Shown in pieces: positions 1 through 8,816 of a stretch of 64,000 nucleotides of DNA. The notes beneath the pieces were generated by a model. The model saw only the letters and a program-made list of their open reading frames with translations, ran no database searches and had not been told where the DNA came from. The position numbers were made by a program, and so were the translations under genes. The DNA is from Curvibacter lanceolatus ATCC 14669 (GTDB lineage Bacteria > Pseudomonadota > Gammaproteobacteria > Burkholderiales > Burkholderiaceae_C): the NCBI RefSeq assembly GCF_000381265.1, contig NZ_KB906265.1, positions 112,229 to 176,228 on the forward strand, read 5' to 3'. Each line of letters begins with the position of its first letter. The first letter of the stretch is position 1.

Positions 1-177
1 CAGACCCTCAACAGCGAAGTGAACCGCATCCTGGCCAGCGGCGATGCCCGCAAGAAGGCCGAGGAGTCGGGCACGGATGTCGAACAGATGAGCCCGAAGC
101 AACTGGCGGACTTCACGCGCTCAGAGCTGGAGCGCTGGGGGCGGATCATCCAGACCGCCCACATCACGCTCGAATGA
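1..177 (+). CDS. Bug-family (TctC-like) substrate-binding protein, C-terminal fragment
   Basis: This is the 3' end of a gene cut by the left edge; 58 residues are visible before the TGA stop. The end, with an RSELERWGRIIQTAHITLE tail, resembles the C-terminus of the tripartite tricarboxylate transporter substrate-binding (Bug) family that is greatly expanded in Burkholderiales. Such proteins are periplasmic and deliver organic acids to TctAB-type permeases, or act as orphan receptors. The fragment contains no ligand-pocket residues, so substrate cannot be inferred. The family call rests only on this tail. Confidence 0.6.
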   Translation, partial: QTLNSEVNRILASGDARKKAEESGTDVEQMSPKQLADFTRSELERWGRIIQTAHITLE

Positions 178-257
178 GCCGCGCAGGCACCCTGCCCTGC
201 ATGGCTTAAAGTCCAGGCCAGTGGCCCATCCCGGGCCGCCCCAGCCGGAGCAGTTCC

Positions 258-719
258 ATGCGTTTCGAGATCCGCGAGGACGACCTCAGCGGCCCTGAGA
301 TCCAGGCCTTGCTGCGCGAGCACCTGGCCGGCATGCAGGCCGACACCCCGCCCGAGAGCGTGCACGCGCTGCCGCTGGAGGCATTGCGCCAACCCGGCAT
401 CACGCTGTGGTCGGCCTGGCGCGGAGACCGGCTGTGCGGCTGTGGCGCACTCAAGACGCTGGCCCCCCTGCATGGCGAACTCAAGTCCATGCGCACCCAC
501 GGCGCGTTCCTGCGCCAGGGCGTGGGTCAGGCCGTGCTCGACCACATCCTCGCGCAGGCTCGCGCACGCGGCCTGCTGCGCCTGAGCCTGGAGACCGGCA
601 CCGCCCCTTCGTTCGCGGCGGCCCATGCGCTGTACCGGCGCAATGGCTTTCTGCCCTGCGAGCCCTTTGCAGACTACCGACCCGACCCGCACAGCCTGTT
701 CATGAGCCGGCTGCTGTGA
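258..719 (+). CDS. GNAT family N-acetyltransferase
   Basis: The 153-residue product has the usual length and layout of a stand-alone Gcn5-related acetyltransferase. A beta-strand segment around residues 60-75 (WRGDRLCGCGALKTL) is followed by the acetyl-CoA pyrophosphate loop LRQGVGQAVL near residue 90. A C-terminal ALYRRNGFLPCEPF motif, typical of the YsnE/PhnO-like branch, follows. It is probably cytosolic and transfers acetyl from acetyl-CoA to an amine. The acceptor is not predictable. The gene stands alone, between a Bug protein and a convergent lipoprotein gene. Confidence 0.85.
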   Translation: MRFEIREDDLSGPEIQALLREHLAGMQADTPPESVHALPLEALRQPGITLWSAWRGDRLCGCGALKTLAPLHGELKSMRTHGAFLRQGVGQAVLDHILAQARARGLLRLSLETGTAPSFAAAHALYRRNGFLPCEPFADYRPDPHSLFMSRLL

Positions 720-750
720 GGCGCCGGCCCCCCGGCGATGACAGACCGCC

Positions 751-2073
751 TCAGGCGATGCTGATCGTCATGTTGGCGCTGTAGCCCGTGCTGAGGTCGC
801 CGCTCAGCGTCAGCATCTCGGTGCTGGTGCCATCGCTGAACACGTTGTCGGCCGAAAAGCTGGTGACCGAGGTGTTCTGCCCCTTGGTGTAGAGCGCGCT
901 GTTGTAGACCGCGGTGGTGATGGTCTGCGGAAAAGCCAGCTGGGTGGTGGCCGTGGCCGACACCGCCAGGTTGTCGTTGAGGTACACCTGGACATGGATG
1001 TGGGTGATGCGGCCCGCATACCAGCCAGGGTAGATGGTGGTGAACGTGACCTGGCCGTTGCTGTCGGTCACCTGGATGCCGCGCAGGTAGGTCAGACCGC
1101 TCTGGCCGGCGTTGTTGCTGGTGCTGTAGCCTGAGTACAGGCCATCCTTGTCGCAATGCCAGATGTAGATGCCTGCACCGCTGATGGCGGCGCAGTTGCT
1201 GCCGGTGCTCAGAACCGTGAGGGTGAGCGTCAGCGGGACGCCGGTCTTGCTTTCGCGGATGTCGCTGCGCACGATGGCCGAATTGGTCAGGATGGCGTAG
1301 AGCGGGTACGGACCATCGGTCTCGGTCGCAGTCAGCGTGCAACTGCCGGCAGCCGATCGGGTGACCGTCAAGGTGTAGGTCTGGGTGCTGACGCCATCGG
1401 CCGCCGTCACCACCACGGTCACGGTATTGCTGCCCACCGACAGCGCGATGCTGCCCGAGGCCGCACCGCTGCTGACCGTGCTGCCATTGATCTTGAGCGA
1501 GCCCGAGCCGGCCAGCGTGGCGCTGACCGTGAGGCTGCTCACGCTGTTGGCCACCGTGGCGGTGTAGCTGGTGGTGGTGGCCGCAAAGGCCGGCGAAAGG
1601 CTGCCCGCAGACAGGGTGAGTGCGCTGAGCGTGGCATCCGACGACAAGGTGGCGGCCGCCCGTGTGACCACCACCGTGTAGGTCTTGGTGGTGCTGCCAT
1701 CGCTGGCGGTGACCACCACCGTCACGGTGTTGGTGCCCACACTGAGACTGATCGCGGCCGAGGCGCTGCCGCTGGCCACCGTGCTGCCATTGACCTGGAT
1801 GGTGGCGCCGCTGTCGGTGGCCGTGGGGCTGACAGTGAGGCTGCCGACCGCATTGCCGACGCTGGCGGCATAGACGGTGGTGCCACTGGCAAACGCCGGC
1901 GACAGGCTGCCAGCGGACAGGCTCAGGCCGGCCAGAGTGGCCACCGAGGACGTGGCGGCCGTCGAGCTGCTGCCACCACCACAGGAGCTCAGGGCCAGGG
2001 CACCCAGCGTGCCCACCAGGGCGAAGGCATGGCGGCGCCCCAAGGGGTGGGAACCGGACGAATGATGGGGCAT
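751..2073 (-). CDS. lipoprotein with two cadherin-like repeats and an intradiol dioxygenase-like domain
   Basis: The 440-residue product begins with an export signal carrying a twin arginine (GRRHAFAL) and a lipobox ending at Cys31, so it is probably an outer-surface or periplasmic lipoprotein. Residues 45-138 and 147-238 are two near-identical cadherin-like beta-sandwich repeats (LSAGSLSPAF, then NTVTVVVTA.DG). Residues 250-400 resemble intradiol ring-cleavage dioxygenases: TDGPYPL, WHCDKDGLYSGY, YPGWYAGR and THIH. Likely Fe(III) ligands are Tyr313, Tyr348 or Tyr352, His358 and His360. The ATG at 2073 was chosen over 2118 because AGAGG lies just before it. Family members cleave catechols. 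An exported version suggests attack on external aromatics or lignin-like material, which is inference. Confidence 0.8.
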   Translation of the reverse strand: MPHHSSGSHPLGRRHAFALVGTLGALALSSCGGGSSSTAATSSVATLAGLSLSAGSLSPAFASGTTVYAASVGNAVGSLTVSPTATDSGATIQVNGSTVASGSASAAISLSVGTNTVTVVVTASDGSTTKTYTVVVTRAAATLSSDATLSALTLSAGSLSPAFAATTTSYTATVANSVSSLTVSATLAGSGSLKINGSTVSSGAASGSIALSVGSNTVTVVVTAADGVSTQTYTLTVTRSAAGSCTLTATETDGPYPLYAILTNSAIVRSDIRESKTGVPLTLTLTVLSTGSNCAAISGAGIYIWHCDKDGLYSGYSTSNNAGQSGLTYLRGIQVTDSNGQVTFTTIYPGWYAGRITHIHVQVYLNDNLAVSATATTQLAFPQTITTAVYNSALYTKGQNTSVTSFSADNVFSDGTSTEMLTLSGDLSTGYSANMTISIA

Positions 2074-2180
2074 GAGCACCTCTGCAGAGAACGACAGAGG
2101 CATTCTGTACACGCTCATGTCACCGGATCACGGCCCCAAAGTCACCACTTTGTGAAGCAGCCTGAGGGGCTGGACAGCGC

Positions 2181-2435
2181 TCAGCTGAGCGACTGGATCA
2201 GGTCGATGTAGAGCTGCTTGGCCTCATCCTGGGTCTTGCCCTTGAGCTTGTCCCAGGCGTCCCACTTGAAGCGGCCCACCTGGTCGGTGAAGCCGGGCTT
2301 CTTCTCGGTGTTGTCACCCTGGGTGGCCTGTTTGTACAGGGCGTAGATCTTCAGCAGGGTGGGGTTGTCGGGGCGCTCGCTGAGGTTCTTGGAGTTGGCC
2401 ACGGCGGCTTCGAACAAGGTGTTCAGATCGGACAT
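2181..2435 (-). CDS. acyl-CoA-binding protein (ACBP)
   Basis: The 84-residue product matches the single-domain ACBP fold in length and motifs. It starts SDLNTLFEAAV, then has LLKIYALYKQAT, which carries the tyrosines and lysines that bind the acyl-CoA head group. KWDAWDKLKGKTQDEA, the family's conserved third helix, follows. ACBPs are soluble four-helix bundles that buffer long-chain acyl-CoA. The start at 2435 has AGGAAA upstream. A longer in-frame start at 2516 would add a Gly/Pro-rich tail foreign to the family. It is monocistronic, with about 150 bp of non-coding DNA on its upstream side. Confidence 0.93.
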   Translation of the reverse strand: MSDLNTLFEAAVANSKNLSERPDNPTLLKIYALYKQATQGDNTEKKPGFTDQVGRFKWDAWDKLKGKTQDEAKQLYIDLIQSLS

Positions 2436-2587
2436 GTCTCGGATTTCCTGGTTGGGGTTGTCGTCATGGGGCGGGTCAGGCGGGCCAGCAGACCCACCGG
2501 TCGGCCCGGCAGACATTCATCTTAAGCGGCGCATGCCTGCATCGCTGGCTTGGCCAGGCCATCCGCGTCCACAGTGTCGCCAACTGT

Positions 2588-3928
2588 TCAATCTGCGCCC
2601 GCCACGCGGCCGGCGGCAAAGTCACCGATCAGGCGCAGGCCCAGGTACAGCCTGGGCTGGATGGAATCGAGCAGCACGTACTCGGCCTTGTCGGAGTGCG
2701 CGCCAAAACCCTGCAGGCCCAGGCGTTCGAGCACCGGGGCGCGGGTTTCGAGGGCGGCAAAGGCGGCATCGGTGCCGCCGCCTTCCGGGCGGTCGTCGAT
2801 CTGCAGCGGGTGTCCGATCTCGCGGTAGATCTGCTGGGCGTGAGCCCCCACGCGGCGCGCGGCATCGCTGGGCTCCAGGGGCGGGCGGCGGTTCTCCAGC
2901 GTCACGCTGACCTCCGAGCCGGGCAGCAGGTGGCGCTGGATGCGCGACTGCAACTGGCTGTCCAGGGCCTGCAGGTCGCTCACGCGCAGCAGGCGCACAT
3001 CGGCCTGGGCGCTGGCCTCGGGCGGGATCATGTTGCGCACCACACCGGCCTTGGCGACGGTCCAGTTGACCTTCAGGCCGCGCTCGGGCACGGACAGATC
3101 CCGCAATTGCAGCAGCTGGTGCGACAACTCGTACAGCGCGTTGATGCCGGACTCGGGGGCACCACCGGCGTGCGAGGCCCGACCCACCACCTTGAGCGAG
3201 GCCATGGCGATGCCGCTGGTGGCCAGCGACAGCTTGTCGGCCCCGACGCGGGTGGCTTCGTAGGACAGCACCAGATCGTGCTCACGCCCCAGTCGGGCCA
3301 GGGTCTTGCGCGAGGCGGGCGAGCTGATCTCTTCATCGCCGTTGATGAGCACCGTCAACTGGCCGTAGCTCTGGACCCCCAGGCGCTTGAGCAGGGCCAC
3401 GGTGTGCAGCACGGTGGCCACGCCCTGCTTGTCGTCGGCAATGCCCAGGCCATAGGCGCGGTTGCCTTCCACGCGGTAGGGTTGCTGGGCCAGCATGCCC
3501 CGGGGGTAGACGGTGTCCATGTGGGCGATCAGCAGGATGCGGCGCTGCCCGCCGCCCTTGAACACCGCGTGCACCATGCGACCGGGCCGGGGCGGCGTGT
3601 CTTCCATGCGGTACAGGTCGGCCGGTGCCGCCTCGATGAAGTTCACCTCACCCCCCAGTTCGCGCAGGCGACCGGCAATGAGTTCGGAGATCTGGTCCAG
3701 GCCTTCGCGGTCGCTGCTGCCGCTTTCGATGTTGACCAGGGCGCGCAAGGTCTCCAGCAGGGCCGGCTGCTCCTGCCCAGCCGCCGCCCACAGCGGGGCC
3801 TGGGCGGCCGGCGGGGCCACGGTATCGGCCCGCGCCGCTGGGCTCAGCCAGGCGGCTGCCAGCAGGCTCAAGCCCAGCAGGGCGGCCCGGCGGTGGATGT
3901 TGCGGCCACAAGGGTTCATCGGGTTCAT
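2588..3928 (-). CDS. M20 family metallopeptidase, exported (glutamate carboxypeptidase-like)
   Basis: The 446-residue product has an N-terminal signal peptide (residues about 10-34, ending AARA) followed by an M20 di-zinc hydrolase domain. Metal and catalytic motifs are present: LIAHMDTV (His136), GIADDKQG (Asp165/166) and INGDEEISS (Glu199/200). The dimerisation lid lies around residues 230-340. It resembles carboxypeptidase G2, which releases C-terminal glutamate from folates and peptides. Substrate is not fixed by sequence. It is the last gene of a minus-strand run of three hydrolases (5068-6270, 3971-5065, then this), suggesting peptide or N-acyl-amino-acid scavenging. Confidence 0.85.
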   Translation of the reverse strand: MNPMNPCGRNIHRRAALLGLSLLAAAWLSPAARADTVAPPAAQAPLWAAAGQEQPALLETLRALVNIESGSSDREGLDQISELIAGRLRELGGEVNFIEAAPADLYRMEDTPPRPGRMVHAVFKGGGQRRILLIAHMDTVYPRGMLAQQPYRVEGNRAYGLGIADDKQGVATVLHTVALLKRLGVQSYGQLTVLINGDEEISSPASRKTLARLGREHDLVLSYEATRVGADKLSLATSGIAMASLKVVGRASHAGGAPESGINALYELSHQLLQLRDLSVPERGLKVNWTVAKAGVVRNMIPPEASAQADVRLLRVSDLQALDSQLQSRIQRHLLPGSEVSVTLENRRPPLEPSDAARRVGAHAQQIYREIGHPLQIDDRPEGGGTDAAFAALETRAPVLERLGLQGFGAHSDKAEYVLLDSIQPRLYLGLRLIGDFAAGRVAGAD

Positions 3929-3970
3929 GGTGCTTCTGGACTGTGGGAGTGAGAAAGGCCGGCCCTCGGC

Positions 3971-5065
3971 TCAGGCCAGGCCGTCGACCGCCTGGAACAG
4001 GGCCTGCCGGGCCTGGCTGATGATCTGGCCTTTCCAGGCATCGGTGTCGGTGTAGAAGGCCGCCAGCACCTGCTGGCGGATGGCCTCGGCCAACGCGGGC
4101 GGCGCCTCGGGGTGCCCGTTCAACCAGTGTTCGGCCCGCAGGGCGTGCAGCACCTGCAGCACCGGCTGGGTGCCGTACTCCAGGGCGATGCCGGTGACCT
4201 CGGCCTGCGGGCATTCCTGGTAGGCACTCTCCCACATCAGGCCGGTGAGCAAGGGCGAGGTGGAGGAGCCGTCGTAGATCGAGGTGACCGGCGTGGCGCC
4301 GCCGCCGCCCCACCAGGCCCGGGCCCGGGCCACGGCCGCCGGTTCATTGCGGCCGGCAAAGATGCGCTCGCCCAGGCCACTGGGCCCCAGGCCGGTGTGC
4401 AGGTCGATCCAGCCCAGGCGGCGGGCCTGACGGCCATGCTGGCGCAGCACGGCGCGCAGGGTCAGGTTGCTCCAGGTGGGGGCCTGGCCGCCGAAGAACA
4501 GGCCCTGGGGGAACTCGTGCTGGCCACGCGCCACCGCGGCCTGAAAGGCGGCCTCGCCGCGCCGGGCCAGGAAGTCGGCGATGGCGGCCTGGTTGGCCGC
4601 ATCGGGCGGCCACACCTCGGGCAGCAGCAGCGGGGCCAGTTCGCGGTAGGCCTCGTTGAGCGGCAGGGGCTGGCTGAAATCGTGGAAGTTGCGGTTCAGG
4701 TCGACGTTCTCGTGCGTGACCCGGCGCAGGTGCGAAAACCCGTAGGGGTTGAGCGCGTGCACATACAGCACAGCCACCCCGGCCGCCTGGGCACGCTCAC
4801 GCCATTCGGCGTCATGCAGGGCGAACACCTGCACACCCGAGCCGCAAAAACCCTCCAGCCCATGGCAGCCGCTGCTGACGATCAGCAGGGCCTGGGCATC
4901 GGGCGGGCCGTCGCGCGCCACGTCCATGGCCAGGGCCTCGCCGTCGCGCCCCGGCAAGGGGTGGGGGTGCGACTCGATGGGCAGGCCAGCCGTGGCCGCT
5001 GCCTCCAGAAACAGCCGACGCGCCTCGGCGTAACGGCTGGCAAAGGCCTGCGGCACCGCCAGCAT
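3971..5065 (-). CDS. DUF2817 / M14-like metallopeptidase
   Basis: The 364-residue protein resembles the DUF2817 family, a zinc carboxypeptidase (M14-like) relative. Motifs are VSSGCHGLEGFCGS near residue 65 (the HxxE-type zinc motif), HALNPYGFSHLRRVTHENVDLNRNF spread over about residues 108-132, and WIDLHTGLGPSG near 222 with the third ligand His. No signal peptide is visible, so it is probably cytosolic. It sits 2 bp after the M20 amidohydrolase stop, and its own stop is about 40 bp before the exported M20 gene, so the three are probably one operon. Activity on peptides or amides is inferred from family. Confidence 0.8.
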   Translation of the reverse strand: MLAVPQAFASRYAEARRLFLEAAATAGLPIESHPHPLPGRDGEALAMDVARDGPPDAQALLIVSSGCHGLEGFCGSGVQVFALHDAEWRERAQAAGVAVLYVHALNPYGFSHLRRVTHENVDLNRNFHDFSQPLPLNEAYRELAPLLLPEVWPPDAANQAAIADFLARRGEAAFQAAVARGQHEFPQGLFFGGQAPTWSNLTLRAVLRQHGRQARRLGWIDLHTGLGPSGLGERIFAGRNEPAAVARARAWWGGGGATPVTSIYDGSSTSPLLTGLMWESAYQECPQAEVTGIALEYGTQPVLQVLHALRAEHWLNGHPEAPPALAEAIRQQVLAAFYTDTDAWKGQIISQARQALFQAVDGLA

Positions 5066-5067
5066 GA

Positions 5068-6270
5068 TCAGACCCCTTCAGGCTGTTGGGCAAACCACTT
5101 CTGCACCAGGCGCACCCACAGCGAGCCCCCCAGCGGGATCAGGTCGTCATTGAAGTCGTAGCTGGGGTTGTGCAGCATGCACGGGCCGCCGCCATGGCCC
5201 ATCTCGCGGTGCGCGCCGTCACCGTTGGCGATGAAGAAATAGGCGCCCGGCTTGGCCTGCAGCATGTAGGCAAAGTCTTCCGCGCCCATGGTGGGCTCTT
5301 GCGGCAGCACCTTGTCGGCCCCCACCAGATCGACCATCACGCTGCGGGCGAACTCGGCCTCGGCGGGGTGGTTGATGGTGGGCGGGTAGTTGCGCACGAA
5401 CTCGAAGCTGCACTCGGCCCCGAAGGCGGCCGCCACGCCGTGTGAGATCTCGGACATGCGGCGCTCGATGAGGTCAAGCACCTCGGTGGTGAAGGTGCGC
5501 ACCGTGCCCTGCAGCTCGCAGCTGTCTGGGATGACGTTGGTGGCCTCGCCCGCATGGATCATGGTGACCGAGATGACGCCGGCGTCGACCGGCTTCTTGT
5601 TGCGGGTGACGATGGTCTGGAAGCCCTGCACCATCTGGCAGGCGATCAGCACCGGGTCGATGCCGGTGTGCGGCAGGGCCGCGTGGCCGCCCTTGCCACG
5701 CACGGTGATCTTGAACTCGCTGGTCGAGGCCATCACCGGGCCGGGGCTGACGGCCATGGTGCCCACAGGCATGCCGGGCCAGTTGTGCATGCCGAACACG
5801 GCCTGCATGGGGAACTGCTCGAACAGGCCGTCGTTGACCATCTCGCGGGCGCCGCCACCGCCCTCTTCGGCCGGCTGGAAGATCAGGTACACCGTGCCAT
5901 CGAAATCACGGTGGCGGGCCAGGTGCTGGGCCGCCGCCAGCAGCATGGCCACGTGGCCGTCGTGCCCACAGGCGTGCATCTTGCCGGGATGCCGGCTGGC
6001 ATGGGCGAAGGTGTTGAACTCCTGCATGGGCAGCGCGTCCATATCGGCGCGCAGGCCGATGGCACGCGGGCTGCTTCCGCCCTTGACGATGCCGACCACA
6101 CCGGTCTTGCCCAGGCCACGGTGCACCGGAATGCCCCACTCGGTGAGCTTGGCCGCGATCAGGTCGGCAGTGCGCAGTTCTTCAAAACACAACTCGGGGT
6201 GAGCATGGATGTCGCGGCGCACCGCCGCGATGCCGGCCGCCTGGGCCACGATGGAGTCAAGGATTTGCAT
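5068..6270 (-). CDS. M20 family amidohydrolase (HipO/aminoacylase-like)
   Basis: The 400-residue product is a full-length member of the M20D amidohydrolases (hippurate hydrolase, N-acyl-amino-acid hydrolase, IAA-amino-acid hydrolase). Visible motifs are RRDIHAHPELCFEE near the N-terminus, LRADMDALPM, KMHACGHDGHVAML with the Cys/His metal ligands, and QPAEEGGGGA with the catalytic Glu. MGAEDFAYML near residue 330 completes the set. It hydrolyses N-acyl or aromatic-acyl amino acids in the cytosol. It is the first gene of the three-hydrolase operon and is divergent from an argE-like gene across an 87-bp gap. Confidence 0.9.
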   Translation of the reverse strand: MQILDSIVAQAAGIAAVRRDIHAHPELCFEELRTADLIAAKLTEWGIPVHRGLGKTGVVGIVKGGSSPRAIGLRADMDALPMQEFNTFAHASRHPGKMHACGHDGHVAMLLAAAQHLARHRDFDGTVYLIFQPAEEGGGGAREMVNDGLFEQFPMQAVFGMHNWPGMPVGTMAVSPGPVMASTSEFKITVRGKGGHAALPHTGIDPVLIACQMVQGFQTIVTRNKKPVDAGVISVTMIHAGEATNVIPDSCELQGTVRTFTTEVLDLIERRMSEISHGVAAAFGAECSFEFVRNYPPTINHPAEAEFARSVMVDLVGADKVLPQEPTMGAEDFAYMLQAKPGAYFFIANGDGAHREMGHGGGPCMLHNPSYDFNDDLIPLGGSLWVRLVQKWFAQQPEGV

Positions 6271-6357
6271 GGTGATGTAGTGGGCGCTTAATGGATCAGT
6301 CTAGCAATGGGCAGGGCTTTGCCGCAAGTTCTGCGCCATCCGCGCACATCATCCACA

Positions 6358-7524
6358 ATGCCAACCATGATTTCCGAACGAGCCCTTGCACTGGCGCAGA
6401 CCCTGGTCCGGATGGACACGGTGAGCCGAAACTCCAACCTCGAGTTGATCCACTTCGTGCGCGACGAATTGCAGCGCCTGGGCGTGGCCAGCCGCCTGAC
6501 CTGGAACGCCGACAAGACCAAGGCCAACCTGTTTGCCACGCTGGGCGAGGGCAAGCCCGCGGGGGTGATCCTGTCGGGTCACACCGACACCGTGCCCTGG
6601 GACGGCCAGGCCTGGAGCCTGGAGCCACTGTCGGCCACGGTGCGCGACGGCCGCCTGTACGGACGGGGCTCGGCCGACATGAAGGCCTTCATCGGCATCG
6701 CACTGGCCCAGGCCCAGCACTTTCTGGACAGCCCGGCCCCCTTCGCCATCCACCTGGCGCTGAGCTTTGACGAAGAAGTGGGCTGCCTGGGCGTGAAGGA
6801 GCTGATTGCCGACCTGCGCGACGCCCACATCCAGCCCCTGGCCTGCATCGTGGGCGAGCCCACGCTGATGGTGCCGGCCATTGCCCACAAGGGGGTGTAC
6901 CGCTACCGCTGCTGCGTGCGCGGCAAAGAGGCGCACTCGTCGCTGACCCCGCGCTCCGTCAACGCCATCGAGATGGCGGCCCGGTTGGTCGGCACGCTGC
7001 GCGACATGGCCGAGGGCTTCGAGCGCGACGAACCCCGCTACACGGGCTTTGACGTGCCCTACACCACCGCCAGCGTGGGCCAGTTCCACGGCGGCATTGC
7101 CGACAACGTGGTGCCGCGCGACGCCGAGTTCCGCTACGAGTTCCGCAACCTGCCCACCGTGGACGCGCTGGCGCTGCAGTCGCAGGTGGTGGCCGCCGCC
7201 CGTGCCCTGGAGCCCGGCATGCAAAAGGTGAGCCCCGAGGCGGGCTTCAGCTTCGAGCCCATCTGCGAGGTGCCGGCCTTCCTGGGCTCGGCCGACGATG
7301 CCGTGACCCGGCTGGCGCAGCGCCTGGCCGGCGCATCGGGCACCACCCTGGTGGCCTTCGGCACCGAAGCGGGGCTGTTCAAGCAGGCCGGCATCCCCAC
7401 GGTGGTGTGCGGGCCGGGCAGCATCGAGCAGGCGCACCAGCCCGATGAGTACGTGAGCCTGGAGCAACTGGGGCGCTGCGAGCAATTTCTGCAGGGCCTG
7501 GGCGGGGTGCGCGAAATCGCCTGA
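6358..7524 (+). CDS. argE: acetylornithine deacetylase (ArgE-type M20)
   Basis: The product of about 388 residues carries the ArgE/DapE set: SGHTDTVPWDG (His75), GRGSADMKAF (Asp107), LSFDEEVGCLG (Glu139/140), IVGEPT (Glu167) and a C-terminal FGTEAGLF typical of acetylornithine deacetylases. It would release ornithine from N-acetylornithine, or act on related N-acyl amino acids. The start is uncertain: ATGs at 6358 and 6367 both fit the family, neither has a clear ribosome site, and the in-frame ATG at 6307 adds an unrelated tail. Many Burkholderiales use ArgJ, so a catabolic role alongside the neighbouring hydrolases is possible. Confidence 0.85.
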   Translation: MPTMISERALALAQTLVRMDTVSRNSNLELIHFVRDELQRLGVASRLTWNADKTKANLFATLGEGKPAGVILSGHTDTVPWDGQAWSLEPLSATVRDGRLYGRGSADMKAFIGIALAQAQHFLDSPAPFAIHLALSFDEEVGCLGVKELIADLRDAHIQPLACIVGEPTLMVPAIAHKGVYRYRCCVRGKEAHSSLTPRSVNAIEMAARLVGTLRDMAEGFERDEPRYTGFDVPYTTASVGQFHGGIADNVVPRDAEFRYEFRNLPTVDALALQSQVVAAARALEPGMQKVSPEAGFSFEPICEVPAFLGSADDAVTRLAQRLAGASGTTLVAFGTEAGLFKQAGIPTVVCGPGSIEQAHQPDEYVSLEQLGRCEQFLQGLGGVREIA

Positions 7525-7526
7525 GC

Positions 7527-8729
7527 TCAGGTGCGGATCGTGCCGTCGCCCACCAGGGTGGAGAGCTCGACGAAGTCGGAGGCCACATGGCGCGCCGGCC
7601 CCAATTCAATCGGAAAGCCTGCGATCTCACGCCGCCCGAGCGACTCCAGCCCCTCGACCAGGCCCTCGCGGCTCAGGCGCCCCATGCGCTGGGCCGCCTG
7701 CAGCCCGGCCACCAGCACCGAGGCGGCCAGATAGCCTTCGATGGCGGAATAGGTGAGCGCCACACGCCCCCCCGCCTTGCGGGCCGCCGCCCGGAACTGG
7801 ATGGCCAGCGGATGGCCGTCGACGTAGGGTGAAGGCATGACCTGAGAGATCATCACGCCAGCCCCTTCGCGCCCCAGGGTGTCGATCATGTCCTGTGTGC
7901 CCACAAAGGACACCGCCGCGAACAAGCCGGCAAACCCGGCCTTGCGGGCAGCCCTGATGAAGGCCGCCGCCGCCTGGTAGGTGCACACCAGCACGATGGC
8001 CTCGGGCCGCAGCGGTGCCAGGGCCCGCACCGCAGCACTGACGTCAAGTGAGTTGCGCTCGATGCTGGCCTGCCCCAGCAGGCCCAGGCCCTGGGCCGCC
8101 AGGGCCCGTGTCAACGCATCCAGCCCGGCGTCACCATAGGAGTCACCCTGGCGCAACAGGGCCACCCGGCGCACCCCTCTGGCGCGCAGCGTGGACACGA
8201 CCAGAGACAACTCTTCTCGGTACGAGGCCCGGAGGATGAAAACCTGCTGGTGCAAAGGTTCACGCACGGCCTGCGCCCCGGTTCGGGGGGCTATGAAGGG
8301 CACCCGCGCCTGCAGGGCCAAGGGCATGGCAGCCAGGCTGGTGGGTGTGCCCACGTAGCCGAACAGGGCAAAAACACCCTCGCGAATGAAACGGCGTGTG
8401 TTGTCGGCGCAACGGTCTGCCTCATAACCATCGTCCTGGATGCGCAACTCGAGGGTGCGCAAGCCGATGCCACCTGCTGCGTTGACCTGGTCGAACACCA
8501 GTTGGGCCCCTTGCACGTAGTTGCGCCCCAGGTGGGCGGTGGGGCCGGTCAAGGGAACCGACTGGCCCAATATCAGCGGGCCGTCACCCGGGCTTTTGCC
8601 TGGGCTGCTGCCAGGGCCACGCGCCCAGGCCGGACTCCCCAGCGTCGCCGCACAGGCCAGTTGGACCAGCCGACGCCGGGTCGGCTGCTGCGGGGGTTCA
8701 CCAGAAGGAAACGACGATGGTGCAAGCAT
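7527..8729 (-). CDS. ABC transporter substrate-binding protein, branched-chain amino-acid type (orphan)
   Basis: The 400-residue product has a Tat-like leader (TRRRLVQLACAATLG) ending near AWA. A type I periplasmic-binding fold follows, with the Peripla_BP_6 hallmark ILGQSVPLTGPTAHLG, then FDQVNAAGGIG and a second-lobe strand GLFAAVSFVGTQDM. Family members bind branched-chain amino acids, amides, urea or aromatic acids. No permease or ATPase gene lies nearby, so it is an orphan receptor or serves a distant transporter. It is divergent from the molybdopterin oxidoreductase gene, and it ends 2 bp from the stop of argE, convergently. Confidence 0.85.
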   Translation of the reverse strand: MLAPSSFPSGEPPQQPTRRRLVQLACAATLGSPAWARGPGSSPGKSPGDGPLILGQSVPLTGPTAHLGRNYVQGAQLVFDQVNAAGGIGLRTLELRIQDDGYEADRCADNTRRFIREGVFALFGYVGTPTSLAAMPLALQARVPFIAPRTGAQAVREPLHQQVFILRASYREELSLVVSTLRARGVRRVALLRQGDSYGDAGLDALTRALAAQGLGLLGQASIERNSLDVSAAVRALAPLRPEAIVLVCTYQAAAAFIRAARKAGFAGLFAAVSFVGTQDMIDTLGREGAGVMISQVMPSPYVDGHPLAIQFRAAARKAGGRVALTYSAIEGYLAASVLVAGLQAAQRMGRLSREGLVEGLESLGRREIAGFPIELGPARHVASDFVELSTLVGDGTIRT

Positions 8730-8748
8730 GGACTTTCGACGTTAACGC

Positions 8749-8767
8749 TTGTCACGCTGTATGACAA
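8749..8767. promoter_or_regulatory. inverted repeat TTGTCA-N7-TGACAA in a divergent promoter region
   Basis: A perfect 6-bp inverted repeat with a 7-bp spacer lies in the 87-bp gap between the orphan binding protein (start 8729) and the molybdopterin oxidoreductase (start 8817). The TTGTCA half could also serve as a -35 element for the rightward gene. The symmetry and position suggest a shared operator for a dimeric regulator. No regulator gene is adjacent, and I do not recognise the site. Confidence 0.45.
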
Positions 8768-8816
8768 TGCGTTCAAACACAGTGGCCCATCGGGCCCATC
8801 CGACCACGACCGCCCC

